Shown: positions 51,291 through 60,226 of the stretch, piece after piece
Layout: every line of letters begins with the position of its first letter
Position numbering within the stretch: position 1 is the stretch's first letter
DNA from: Dyadobacter crusticola DSM 16708
GTDB lineage: Bacteria; Bacteroidota; Bacteroidia; Cytophagales; Spirosomataceae
Reading direction: 5' to 3'
Assembly: GCF_000701505.1 (NCBI RefSeq)
Contig: NZ_KL370786.1
Location: 562,651 to 626,650 of the forward strand
Length of the DNA: 64,000 nucleotides
Made by a program: the position numbers and the translations under genes
Notes under the pieces: generated by a model
Told to the model about the DNA's origin: nothing
Database searches by the model: none
What the model saw: the letters and a program-made list of their open reading frames with translations, nothing else

Positions 51291-52928
51291 ATGAAGCTCA
51301 ATGCGACCGAAGAAAACGTCTATCGTGCGGTGGACTCGCTTCTCAAAATGAACAAAGTAAAGGTTACTTCTGCAACAGTAAGAGAAAAGCTATGGCTGCA
51401 TCCGGACTTCCCGGGGCTTACCGCAATCAGTGATGTGCTCGATGAGCTGAATGTCCCCCACATGACCGCCAAGCTTAGTCCGGATATGCTCAGCACCATA
51501 CCGGTACCCGCGCTTCTGATGCTGAATGTAGATGGCGGCATGATGGCGACTGTCCGCTCGGTGAGTGAAGGGAAGGTAGAATGGCTGCATACCGGCGAGG
51601 GGATCCGGAAAGAGGCTATTGAAGATTTTGGTAAAAAATGGACGGGAGTAGTCCTGATGTCCGAATACAGCGAGCTCGCTGGCGATCCCGAGTTCGAGAA
51701 AAAGAAAAAACTGGAAAGGCAGGATCACTTTCGAATGGTGGCTTTTGCAATGGCGGCGGCAGTGTCACTTTGCGGCACGCTCTTCTATTCTCCCGGGCAC
51801 CTTACCGCAGATGTTAAAGCGCCATTTTTTGAGCTGCTCGTGCTCAAATGTCTGGGTTTGATCATGAGTCTTATCCTTGTCTGGTATAATCTGGATTCTT
51901 CCAACAGTTACCTGCGGCGCATATGTCAGAACAGCCAGCATTTCAATTGCAGGAGCTTGCTGGAATCAATGGCCGGCCGGTTTCTCGGCGTCAACTGGTC
52001 AGAGATTGGGCTGATTTATTTTCTGGCTACGCTGAGCGTCATGGTTTTTTCGCTGCTTTCCAGGCATGTGCCCGAGCTGCTTGCGTGGTTGATCCTCGTT
52101 AATATGATCACCATACCTTACACATTTTACTCCGTTTATTATCAAGCGTTTGTGGCACGTCGCTGGTGTCTTCTGTGCCTTGCGGCCCAGGTTGTGCTCT
52201 GGGCCGAGTTCTGGGTGGGCTTTCATTATACAAGCGAGCGTTCGCTGATGTTTGTATCCAATGTGCTACCTGTTTTCCTGATCGTTGTGCCGATCCTGCT
52301 GCTGTTCTGGTGGATAATAAAAAAAGGGCTTATCGCGTCGCTCCGGCTTCCTGCGGTCGAGAAAACAATAGAGCAGCTTAAATTCGACGCGGGCTACGTG
52401 CAGGCACTTTTTGGCAAAAACAAATACATTCCGGCTTTTTTCGAGCAAATGAAAATAGGCAGGCTGGGTAATCCCGATGCCGCCAATGTACTTACGGTTG
52501 TGACAAACCCCTCGTGCGAAGCCTGCGCACAGGTGCACGGGCAGGTCAGGGAACTGGTTTCTGTCTCAGCGGATGTACAAGTCCAGATCGTCTTCTCAGC
52601 GTCCACGGCTCCCGGCGACGAATCCGGTGTGGTCGTGAAAAAGTTGTTGAACCTGCCTGAAACAGAGATTCCGGGCTGGCTTGAAAAGTGGTTCCTGCTC
52701 AGGTTTTTGGGTAAAAGCAGATGGCTAAAATGCATTGAATCAGTTCCTTCGGATCATTCGGCTGACCGCCAGCTGGAATTGCACCTGAGCTGGATTGAGC
52801 TCGCCGGCATCAGCACCACACCGGCATTGTTCCTCAACGGACATGAACTGCCACGCCTGTACGCGGTACGGGATGTGGAAAAGCTTTGCAGGCTGATCCG
52901 GGTTAACGGTGATCTCGTGCGTTACTAA
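51291..52928 (+). CDS. C39-like / VKOR / thioredoxin fusion membrane protein
   Basis: 545 aa in three parts. Residues 1-125 resemble a peptidase C39 domain (TATEENVYRAVDSLLKM-type start, PALLMLNVDGGMM) but contain no Cys at the catalytic position, so it is probably a non-catalytic binding fold. Residues about 150-340 are a four- or five-helix VKOR domain with the loop pair in CQNSQHFNC and active site WCLLC. Residues about 390-545 are thioredoxin-like with CEAC. VKOR proteins form disulfides in the periplasm. Such fusions sit next to bacteriocin-type clusters in Bacteroidota. It is divergent from the LytTR pair and may help export or oxidise the peptide. Confidence 0.85.
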   Translation: MKLNATEENVYRAVDSLLKMNKVKVTSATVREKLWLHPDFPGLTAISDVLDELNVPHMTAKLSPDMLSTIPVPALLMLNVDGGMMATVRSVSEGKVEWLHTGEGIRKEAIEDFGKKWTGVVLMSEYSELAGDPEFEKKKKLERQDHFRMVAFAMAAAVSLCGTLFYSPGHLTADVKAPFFELLVLKCLGLIMSLILVWYNLDSSNSYLRRICQNSQHFNCRSLLESMAGRFLGVNWSEIGLIYFLATLSVMVFSLLSRHVPELLAWLILVNMITIPYTFYSVYYQAFVARRWCLLCLAAQVVLWAEFWVGFHYTSERSLMFVSNVLPVFLIVVPILLLFWWIIKKGLIASLRLPAVEKTIEQLKFDAGYVQALFGKNKYIPAFFEQMKIGRLGNPDAANVLTVVTNPSCEACAQVHGQVRELVSVSADVQVQIVFSASTAPGDESGVVVKKLLNLPETEIPGWLEKWFLLRFLGKSRWLKCIESVPSDHSADRQLELHLSWIELAGISTTPALFLNGHELPRLYAVRDVEKLCRLIRVNGDLVRY

Positions 52929-53297
52929 GAAGCGGATAAATCCATTTCCAGTCTGCTACAAAACTTCCCCTCAGTACAGGGATTTTTCCTGTTCTCAAAT
53001 CTCAATAGTTCTTCTCAGTATGAGTTTGAAATACCCCAGTGATTTGCTCCCGGTGTAGAATCAACGCTACACTTTTTGCATTTTTATTGTATTATGTTCA
53101 ATAAATCATATAAACTTTCAAAGAATTTGTGCTTTTTTAAACTTCGCGTAACAAATGTTTGGTAGAAATTAATTTACATTTATGCGTAAAATTACTACTC
53201 GCGTTAAACTAGGAATGTGAAGCTTGAATATGACAGAAACTACACATTGGTGAGACTCCTCTTAAAATAAACACCTAAAATTTGGAATAATTGTACT
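52929..53297. other. 369-base gene-free region
   Basis: Only very short ORFs (up to about 23 codons) are present on either strand. A weak hairpin GTGTAG/CTACAC occurs at about 53056-53075. The AT-rich stretch from 53090 probably contains the promoter of the next gene. Confidence 0.4.
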
Positions 53298-55862
53298 ATG
53301 AAAAAACGGATACTTTTCAACAGAAGTATTGTAAGACTTTATTGTATTTCTTCTCTTCTTGTCTCCTCAATCACACTATCCGCCCAGCCCCGTTATTTCG
53401 CGGTCTCACTGGTGAATGAAAATGATAAACCCTCACTGGATGTGATTGAGCAGGCCAAAGGCGTGGGTTGCAATGCAGTCGCAATGACAGTGCAGTGGGG
53501 CGTGATCCACGGTAAAATTTCCAGGATCCTGAAAGATGAAAATGGCAGCGGCTACAACGTCTGGAAGCAGTATGACGATCAGATCGCGCTGGCTCTTTCG
53601 CTGAATATGAAGATTGCGCTGAATATTGCGGTAAGTACAGGCGACGATGTTACCAACAGCGCCTCCGACCGTTTTGGTATCAATACCGGTGACGGATGGA
53701 AGAAAGAGGAACGGATGGTAGTTGCCAATTACAGCGGAGAAGAGGCAGTTTTTCAGAAATGGGGTGGTCCTATCCGGCCAAACATCAGCCTGCAGTTTGT
53801 GATGACGTCGCTCGTCGCGCAGTCTACACGTGACCGGATCACGAGCTTTACAAGCGAGGTAATCCAACGCTACAAACACCTGCAGGATAGCGGCAACCTG
53901 CTTTATGTGAACCTCGTATATACCAGACAGGGAGAAGGTGAATTTGAAATGGGATCGACCAAATACCATTACGAAGACCCGCTCGACCTGGCCTACGCAT
54001 TAACAGATTATTCTGCTCCGATGGTACAAGGTTACCGCAGCTGGCTGATCGGGAAATACGGTGAAATCTCAGCATTGAATTCGGCCTGGGGGAAAAACTA
54101 CAATTCCTTCAATGATGTAAATCCTAAGAAGCCATCGGGAAGCACATTTACACAACCTGACGGAACAGACTGGTTTCTCTACCGCACACACGTATTGAAG
54201 CAAACCAACATACTTTTCAAAAACACTGTAAAAGGAATAAACTCTAATATCAAGGTGATCTCGCACCACGGGTCAGTTTACGACAAGCTGTCACGTGCAC
54301 GCGGTACTTTGCCGTTTGACGAGATCGGCAGAGACCTCGACGGGATCAAGATCAATGACGACATCTATTACGATCACCGGTTTGCATTGGACCTTCTGCG
54401 TTCCAACCTGCCTAACCGCCTGTATGTGAATGAAGCAGCTTACGTAACGGACGCCTATTCGGTGGTGAGGCTTGCTGAGGAAAGCTACACACACGGGGCG
54501 CAGATTGTAACTTTGTTTTACCTGGAAAATGCATTGAAGTCGCAGGATGCGGTGAATGCGATCAAGAACCTGACTAACAATTGGGTGAAAAATCAGCAGG
54601 TCACCGTGCCGCAGCCTTCCAACAATGACAGCTTTACTTTGTCTAATCTGATCAACAGCGACGGCTGTTACACCAACCGCGACCACTATTCAAATGATTG
54701 CGACGCTTACAAGAACTGGCGTAATGCTTACGGCAACGCGGGGAATAAGCCAGTTAATATTTACATGAAAGACGATGTAACTACTAAAGGATGTTTTTAC
54801 AAAGACCTCAAACTATCCCGCAATGGAGAACAGGCGTCAGCGATTGTCCCGAACAATGTTGACTACCACCTCACGGCAGACGATTGCCGCGTGATCGGTA
54901 CTGTAAAAGGGAATGGACTTTCGGATAACAATGCACATTTCAAAGCTTATGTAACTATTGAAAATCAGGTGATCATGCGTGAAGGACAGCCTTTTGTCCA
55001 GCGTCACTGGAAGTTTGTACCGGGCAACTCCGGCGCAGGTCAGGCGACAATTACTTTATACGTGAGCCAGGACGAATTCAATGCGTTCAATACGGTTAGC
55101 TCTGAAAAGTTGCCGGTTAACCCTGCCGACCCGGAAGATTTCAAGAAAAAGCTGCGGGTTGTTCAATCGGGCGGCACCAGCTCTTCGAGAACAATGGACG
55201 CTGTCATCGACCCTGCCGATCAGGACGTGCGTTGGGATTCGATGCTGAATGTCTGGAAAGTTAGTTTTTCAGCAAATGACCTTTCTTCTTCTTTTTATAT
55301 CACTGCTGATAAAGCGTCTCCGCTGCCGGTTAAGCTGGTAGACTTTACTGCGGCTAAGAAAGAGAATGCAGTAGAACTAAAATGGCAAACTTCCGAGGAG
55401 TCGAACAGCGATCACTTCGCTATCCAGCACAGCCTTGACGGAAAAACCTGGCTTTCGATTGGGAAAGTGGCTTCGGCTACCGACAGCAAAATTCTTACAA
55501 ACTATACATTCACAGATCAAAACCCGGTAGCAGGAGAAAACTTGTACCGGTTGAAAATGGTGGATCGGGACAGCAGCTTTGCATTTTCCAGGATCAATGT
55601 AGTGAAGATGGAAGTTGGTAACGGAGTTGTACTTTACCCGAATCCGGTCAATGCAGGCGTTATCAACCTCGAATTTGCAGGACAGGAGCCGAAGATAAAA
55701 CTGACTGACCTGCTGGGCCGTGACGTTGCAGTGAGCACCGAAAAGACTGCGATCAACAAGCTTGCTGTGAGGGCGCGCGGAAAGCTACACCCGGGCTTGT
55801 ACATTCTTACCGCAACCTACGGAAGCGAACAGCTGCGACACAAAGTACTGGTAGCAAACTAA
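53298..55862 (+). CDS. Secreted glycosidase-like protein with type IX secretion tail
   Basis: 854 aa. After a signal peptide (VSSITLSAQ) the first 440 residues read like a GH-A clan, GH42-type barrel: GCNAVAMTVQWGVIH, LLYVNLVYTRQGEGEFE, then a DLDGIKINDD strand and RLYVNEAAYV near the candidate Glu. Residues 445-670 are a beta-rich region of unknown family with several Cys. Residues about 680-775 are the FN3-like LKWQTSEESNSDHFAIQ unit, and residues about 780-854 are a Por-type sorting domain (VVLYPNPVNAG, LHPGLYILTATYG, KVLVAN). Catalytic residues cannot be assigned firmly. Confidence 0.75.
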   Translation: MKKRILFNRSIVRLYCISSLLVSSITLSAQPRYFAVSLVNENDKPSLDVIEQAKGVGCNAVAMTVQWGVIHGKISRILKDENGSGYNVWKQYDDQIALALSLNMKIALNIAVSTGDDVTNSASDRFGINTGDGWKKEERMVVANYSGEEAVFQKWGGPIRPNISLQFVMTSLVAQSTRDRITSFTSEVIQRYKHLQDSGNLLYVNLVYTRQGEGEFEMGSTKYHYEDPLDLAYALTDYSAPMVQGYRSWLIGKYGEISALNSAWGKNYNSFNDVNPKKPSGSTFTQPDGTDWFLYRTHVLKQTNILFKNTVKGINSNIKVISHHGSVYDKLSRARGTLPFDEIGRDLDGIKINDDIYYDHRFALDLLRSNLPNRLYVNEAAYVTDAYSVVRLAEESYTHGAQIVTLFYLENALKSQDAVNAIKNLTNNWVKNQQVTVPQPSNNDSFTLSNLINSDGCYTNRDHYSNDCDAYKNWRNAYGNAGNKPVNIYMKDDVTTKGCFYKDLKLSRNGEQASAIVPNNVDYHLTADDCRVIGTVKGNGLSDNNAHFKAYVTIENQVIMREGQPFVQRHWKFVPGNSGAGQATITLYVSQDEFNAFNTVSSEKLPVNPADPEDFKKKLRVVQSGGTSSSRTMDAVIDPADQDVRWDSMLNVWKVSFSANDLSSSFYITADKASPLPVKLVDFTAAKKENAVELKWQTSEESNSDHFAIQHSLDGKTWLSIGKVASATDSKILTNYTFTDQNPVAGENLYRLKMVDRDSSFAFSRINVVKMEVGNGVVLYPNPVNAGVINLEFAGQEPKIKLTDLLGRDVAVSTEKTAINKLAVRARGKLHPGLYILTATYGSEQLRHKVLVAN

Positions 55863-55876
55863 CAATAAATCCCTAC

Positions 55877-55941
55877 CCGTCTGTTTCAACAGACGGAAGG
55901 TTACACGGGCGTGCCTTGCTTCAATGCATTGGTACGCCCGT
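55877..55941 (+). terminator. Two consecutive hairpins ending the glycosidase-like gene
   Basis: CCGTCTGTT (55877-55885) pairs with AACAGACGG (55888-55896). A second stem, ACGGGCGTGCC (55905-55915) with GGTACGCCCGT (55931-55941), contains one G-U pair and is followed by TTTATTTT. The second is a normal rho-independent terminator. Confidence 0.75.
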
Positions 55942-56017
55942 TTTATTTTCAATTATTCCAAACTGATACAACCATTCAGAGCCGGCCCGGCCTCTTTAAT
56001 ACAAATCAACATCAACT

Positions 56018-56521
56018 ATGACCACGGAGGCGGAATTGATTTCGGGGTGTCTTCTACATGACAGAATTGCGCAGCGCCAGTTGTACGATCGCTATAAGAA
56101 CGCCATGTACACCCTCGCTTACCGGATTACGGGTGATTTCGACGACGCCAATGATGTGATACAGGACTCGTTTTTGGACGTGTTCCGCCATTTGGATCAG
56201 TTCCGGGGCGAGTCTACCTTGGGAGCCTGGATCAAAACGATTGTAATCCGGCGGTCTACGAAGAAGAAGCGCATTGTAATCTGGGAGAACATTGATGATG
56301 TGACAGTCGGCGGGGTCGATTGGGGAGAAGAGGAGATCAATGCATCTCACCTGGAAACGGCAATCTTGTCGCTGCCGGATGGATTTCGGACCATTTTCGT
56401 ATTGGCAGAAGTGGAAGGGTACACGCACCGGGAAATCGCGGTCACGCTTGGAATCTCGGAAGGTACATCCAAATCACAGTTGTTTCACGCGAAAAGAAAG
56501 CTGCGTGGGATGCTTACATGA
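56018..56521 (+). CDS. ECF RNA polymerase sigma factor
   Basis: 167 aa. Region 2 shows RQLYDRYKNAMYTLAYRITG, DVIQDSFLDVFRHL and LGAWIKTIVIRR; region 4 shows LPDGFRTIFVLAEVEGYTHREIA and SEGTSKSQLFHAKRKLR. The start at 56018 follows an AT-rich upstream stretch. The following gene starts in its stop codon (ATGA), the arrangement of a sigma/anti-sigma pair. This second pair is distinct from the one at 33650-35504. Confidence 0.95.
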   Translation: MTTEAELISGCLLHDRIAQRQLYDRYKNAMYTLAYRITGDFDDANDVIQDSFLDVFRHLDQFRGESTLGAWIKTIVIRRSTKKKRIVIWENIDDVTVGGVDWGEEEINASHLETAILSLPDGFRTIFVLAEVEGYTHREIAVTLGISEGTSKSQLFHAKRKLRGMLT

Positions 56522-57099
56522 ATGGAACAATGGATAAGAATCAAAATACATTAAAAAATGCACTCGCCAAGCTGCCCGGCTACACACCGACGCCGCAAGC
56601 GTGGGACGCGATCAGGGAGAGGCTGAGTGAGGAACCATTGCGCAAAGCAGTACAGGAATTACCCGATTATTCACCTGCTCCGCTGGTTTGGGAAAATATT
56701 GAGCGGAAAGCGCCAGGCAGAGGCCGGTATGCCGGCTGGCAATATGCAGCTGCGATTTTCATTGCAGGGGTTTCTGGGCTGCTGGTCTGGCGTGAAGTTC
56801 GGGTGACACACGTTAATTTTGCGCAGGAACAGTTTGATCCGCGACTTCAAATCAGCGGGGAAATGGACACAGATCAGCATTATCAGGTATTGAAAGCTTA
56901 CTGCGAAACCGAAACGCTGGTATGTAACAGCGGCCGGTACAAGCGATTGAGAGAAGAGTTCGAAACGCTGCATTCAGCGTCGAGCCAGCTGCAGGAGGCA
57001 ATCGGACAGTATAACACAGAGCCTGAGCTAATGAAGCAGCTCAATAGCATTGAAAGACAAAAAGCAGCTATTTTAAATGAAATGGCCAAAATGATTTAG
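56518..57099 (+). CDS. Anti-sigma-like single-pass membrane protein
   Basis: The start at 56518, overlapping the sigma stop by 4 bases, gives 193 aa. A cytoplasmic N-terminus contains a repeated unit (LAKLPGYTPTPQAWDAIRERL, then LQELPDYSPAPLVWENIERK-like). One membrane helix follows (YAAAIFIAGVSGLLVW), then a periplasmic coiled coil with two Cys. The longer upstream frame is antisense to the sigma reading and is not used. The two repeats may each bind the sigma factor; this is inference. Confidence 0.8.
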   Translation: MNGTMDKNQNTLKNALAKLPGYTPTPQAWDAIRERLSEEPLRKAVQELPDYSPAPLVWENIERKAPGRGRYAGWQYAAAIFIAGVSGLLVWREVRVTHVNFAQEQFDPRLQISGEMDTDQHYQVLKAYCETETLVCNSGRYKRLREEFETLHSASSQLQEAIGQYNTEPELMKQLNSIERQKAAILNEMAKMI

Positions 57100-57109
57100 C
57101 CAAAATCCC

Positions 57110-58003
57110 ATGAAACAATTGCATTTGCTTTTGAAATCGACAGTTTGCCTGTTGCTCTGCTGCCTGACAGCCGCGCAGCTTCGGGGACAGGGAACTTTGC
57201 AGGTAGCCACGCGCACCATTGAAAAGAATGTAGCTGCATCTTCGGTCCGTACCTTGTATATCAATGCGGAGAAAGCGGATATAGAGGTAATTACGTGGGA
57301 TAAAAACGAGATTTCCATTGTAATGCAGCTTTCTGCGCGGCACCCTGACAGAGCAGTAGCGGCGCGCGACCTGGCCAAAATTCAGTACCTGGCGGAGCGT
57401 ACAGGAAAGGATTTCTTTCTGCGCAACTATATCTTGTTAAAAGATGGCGAAATGAAGCCGCAATCGAATGTGAAAGCGCATTACAAAATCCAGCTGCCTG
57501 CAACCTGCGAAGTTGATCTTAAAAATACATTCGGGACAATTTTGCTCAAAGGATTGCTCCGCGGATTGCAGATCAAAGCAGATTTCTGCAATACTACACT
57601 GGCCGATATCGAAGGCAAAGGCACGTTTAATACCAGTTTCGGGGAGCTGAAAGGCAATGTGCTCTCAGGTAGTTTCACGCTGACGAGCGACCATACCAAG
57701 GTGGTACTCACAGAAGTAGCAGGAGCTTTGAAAGTCGATTCGCAATTCGGCAATGTTGAAATCTACCCCGCCGCCGGACTTACCAGCCTGGCGATACGCT
57801 CGAAAAAAACTGAAGTAATGCTTGTCCAAAAGAACTGGCAGCAATTTGATTACAACATCAGCAGCGCCTACACTTCCATCAAGCTGCCCAACGGATTTAA
57901 ATGGAAGAAGAATACACCCGACTTCAAAGAAGCATTCTTCTCCGGGAACCGCCTGGCCAATGTCTCGATCAGCGCCGAGTTTGGAAATGTGACCATCAGG
58001 TAA
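57110..58003 (+). CDS. Exported DUF4097-type adhesin-like protein
   Basis: 297 aa with signal peptide MKQLHLLLKSTVCLLLCCL and cleavage near RGQ. The mature part is a stack of short beta strands (LYINAEKADIEVITWDKNEISI, DLKNTFGTILLKG, GNVLSGSFTLTSDHTKVVL), the right-handed helix look of DUF4097/DUF2807 proteins. It is third in the sigma/anti-sigma operon, 10 bases after the anti-sigma stop, a common gene order. Function is probably envelope stress or surface binding. Confidence 0.85.
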   Translation: MKQLHLLLKSTVCLLLCCLTAAQLRGQGTLQVATRTIEKNVAASSVRTLYINAEKADIEVITWDKNEISIVMQLSARHPDRAVAARDLAKIQYLAERTGKDFFLRNYILLKDGEMKPQSNVKAHYKIQLPATCEVDLKNTFGTILLKGLLRGLQIKADFCNTTLADIEGKGTFNTSFGELKGNVLSGSFTLTSDHTKVVLTEVAGALKVDSQFGNVEIYPAAGLTSLAIRSKKTEVMLVQKNWQQFDYNISSAYTSIKLPNGFKWKKNTPDFKEAFFSGNRLANVSISAEFGNVTIR

Positions 58004-58081
58004 CTATCAGTAGAAATCAGGGGATATTTCTTTCTGTTGAAAAGATTACAACGTCCTGATTCACTTACTTACCTCCATTCT

Positions 58082-59377
58082 ATGACCCTGGCTGCCAAGA
58101 AAAGTCTAGCTGTTCGATTCGCATTTATATTCCTTTTATTAACCCATTATTCTTTTGCTCAGACCGAAAAACACTATCTGATCAAGGCTGGCCTGATGTA
58201 CGATTCGGAAGCAAATGCATTTGCCAAGAACAGGCAGATATTGGTAAAAGGGAAGACAATCATCAAAGTAGGGGAGCGGCTGGAAGTTCCAAAGGGTACA
58301 GAGGTGCTGGATTACAGCAATGCTACTGTCACACCGGGCTTGATTGATGCGCATACCCACATCTTGACCAGCCAGGGTCTTACCGAGGCCTTGTCAGTCG
58401 ACGCCGTGATGAATTCTTCTGAAAAGCGCGTGCTGCGTGCGGTTGGTTTTGCAAAAAGTTACCTGGATGCCGGTTTTACTACCATCAGGGATTTGGGAAA
58501 TTCAGGTCAGTACCTGGACCTGGAAGTGAGCAGGGCGATAAAGAAAGGTTATATAACGGGGCCTCGTATGCTGGTTTCCGGACCGATTATCGGTTCAATG
58601 GACGGGCAGCTTGACGGGTTGCCTATCAAAGATTTCGACAGGGTTTCGCGGCAGGAGCAATCAATGGTTACCGGCGTGGATCAGGCGCGGCAGGCTGTTT
58701 TGGAACATATTGCCCGTGGAGTGGATGTTATCAAGATCCTTGCGATTGGAAACCGGCTTACCCTGACTTTGGAAGAAATGAAGGCGATCGTAGAAACCGC
58801 CCATGCGCAGCGCGTAAAAGTGACCGCGCATTGCGATCGGGACTGGGCTGTCCACAATGCGATTGAAGCAGGTGTCGACGGTATCGAGCATGGCTACGGA
58901 TTTAAAGATGCAACCCTCGAATTAATGGCTAAAAAAGGTATTTACCTCGTGCCCACTTATCAGTCGATTAATGTGGTTGAACAATATTATAAGCTGATGA
59001 AAATGCCCTACAAGCCCGAAGACCTGACCGCCAACGTTGCGTCTTACCGTAAGTGGCTGGGCCAGATCGAGAAGTCCGGTGTGTTGATGGTAGCGGGTTC
59101 TGATTCTTACCACGATTTGCAAATGCCCCGGGGCGACGAGGCGAAACAGACGATCTGGGGCTACAATGACTTTGGTCTGTCTCCTGAAAATGTACTAAAA
59201 TCTGCCACTGCCAATGCAGCTTTCGCACTGGAAATGAAGGACCAGATCGGCGTGATCAAGGAAGGTGCGTTCGCCGATATTGTTGTTTTTAACGGAGACT
59301 TGCAGAAGAACTTCAAAACTGCATTGTACGATGTTAGAATGGTGATGAAGGAAGGTGAGATCCATGTAAGAAAATAG
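58082..59377 (+). CDS. Exported amidohydrolase-family enzyme
   Basis: The start at 58082 gives 431 aa with a signal sequence ending near SFAQT. It is a metal-dependent amidohydrolase: DAHTHI (metal HxH) near residue 90, VDVIKILAIGN (metal Lys region), VTAHCDRDWAVHNAI (His), GIEHGYGF (His) and VAGSDSYHDLQ (metal Asp). The family includes prolidase-like and imidazolonepropionase-like hydrolases; substrate unknown. It follows the DUF4097 gene by 78 bases and may be separately transcribed. Confidence 0.9.
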   Translation: MTLAAKKSLAVRFAFIFLLLTHYSFAQTEKHYLIKAGLMYDSEANAFAKNRQILVKGKTIIKVGERLEVPKGTEVLDYSNATVTPGLIDAHTHILTSQGLTEALSVDAVMNSSEKRVLRAVGFAKSYLDAGFTTIRDLGNSGQYLDLEVSRAIKKGYITGPRMLVSGPIIGSMDGQLDGLPIKDFDRVSRQEQSMVTGVDQARQAVLEHIARGVDVIKILAIGNRLTLTLEEMKAIVETAHAQRVKVTAHCDRDWAVHNAIEAGVDGIEHGYGFKDATLELMAKKGIYLVPTYQSINVVEQYYKLMKMPYKPEDLTANVASYRKWLGQIEKSGVLMVAGSDSYHDLQMPRGDEAKQTIWGYNDFGLSPENVLKSATANAAFALEMKDQIGVIKEGAFADIVVFNGDLQKNFKTALYDVRMVMKEGEIHVRK

Positions 59378-59404
59378 GTCGCAACTTACCCTCGGAGAAT
59401 ATTT

Positions 59405-60097
59405 TTACAGCTCTGCAGATCCGTCCGCATTGCTGGTCAGTACTTCGCTCATATAGTCAAAGAATGGCCGCATTCGCATGTAAGTCTGGTTTGCCTCCTG
59501 AAGGAAACCTGGGCTGAGCACTTCCTTGTCGGTAAACCTGCGTTGCAGTAGAAATTGCTTGTAGCGCAGCAGGTCGATTGCTTCGTCCGACGGATCAAAA
59601 CCTTTTGGCGTCGTTTTTAGCTGCTCTCCTTGCAGAGAACCGAATGTATTTACAAATTCTTTGCTCGATATAATTTGTCGGAGCGGCGTGGGATCGAAGC
59701 TGATATCATCGCGGATGAGCTTCATATACCTCGGCTCCGGCGCCCAGAAACCGCCTGCAACAAAGGAGTTACCAGGTTCAATGTGAAAGTAATAACCGCC
59801 TCGACGTTGGGCAGTTGCGCGGGTAAATCCGCCACTCCAGTTGGTCTTGTAAGGTGTTTTATCCTGTGAAAAGCGGGTATCGCGGTAAATGCGCTGCAAG
59901 CTTTTCTTGCCCGAAACGGTCTCAATCACATCGTGTTTGTTCATCTCGCCCAGCAACGCTTCGGCAAATGCTTCGATATATGCCAGCTGTTCGAGGTATT
60001 CATTCTTATGTGCATTAAACCAGTCGCGGTTGTTGTTATCTCTTAGTTTTCTCAAAAATTCCAGGTTGGAAGCGGGGATAAGAGTTGCGGCTGACAC
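59405..60097 (-). CDS. DUF2461-family protein
   Basis: 230 aa. Characteristic blocks are FLRKLRDNNNRDWFNAHKNEY near residue 15, KSLQRIYRDTRFSQDKTPYKTNW near residue 65, and YYFHIEPGNSFVAGGFWAPEP near residue 100. The family (TIGR02453) is widespread and uncharacterised. It is soluble with no signal peptide and converges with the amidohydrolase gene. Confidence 0.93.
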   Translation of the reverse strand: MSAATLIPASNLEFLRKLRDNNNRDWFNAHKNEYLEQLAYIEAFAEALLGEMNKHDVIETVSGKKSLQRIYRDTRFSQDKTPYKTNWSGGFTRATAQRRGGYYFHIEPGNSFVAGGFWAPEPRYMKLIRDDISFDPTPLRQIISSKEFVNTFGSLQGEQLKTTPKGFDPSDEAIDLLRYKQFLLQRRFTDKEVLSPGFLQEANQTYMRMRPFFDYMSEVLTSNADGSAEL

Positions 60098-60226
60098 TTT
60101 TTAGTAGAAGCTATTTTTAGTAACAAACAATAAACGACAGGGAAAATTCCAGGTGGTGTGGTTCAATCCTAATTTAATCTCAGCAATCTCTATATTGCAG
60201 TCATCAATTTACCTCTACTGGATACC

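Noticed and set aside
53100..53215. Short ORFs before the glycosidase-like gene as further RiPP precursors
   Set aside because: The translated peptides (about 12-23 aa) lack a leader motif and a Ser/Thr/Cys-rich core.
56320..56517. Upstream extension of the second anti-sigma frame
   Set aside because: It lies inside the sigma factor region 4 in another frame; the ATGA-overlap start at 56518 fits better.
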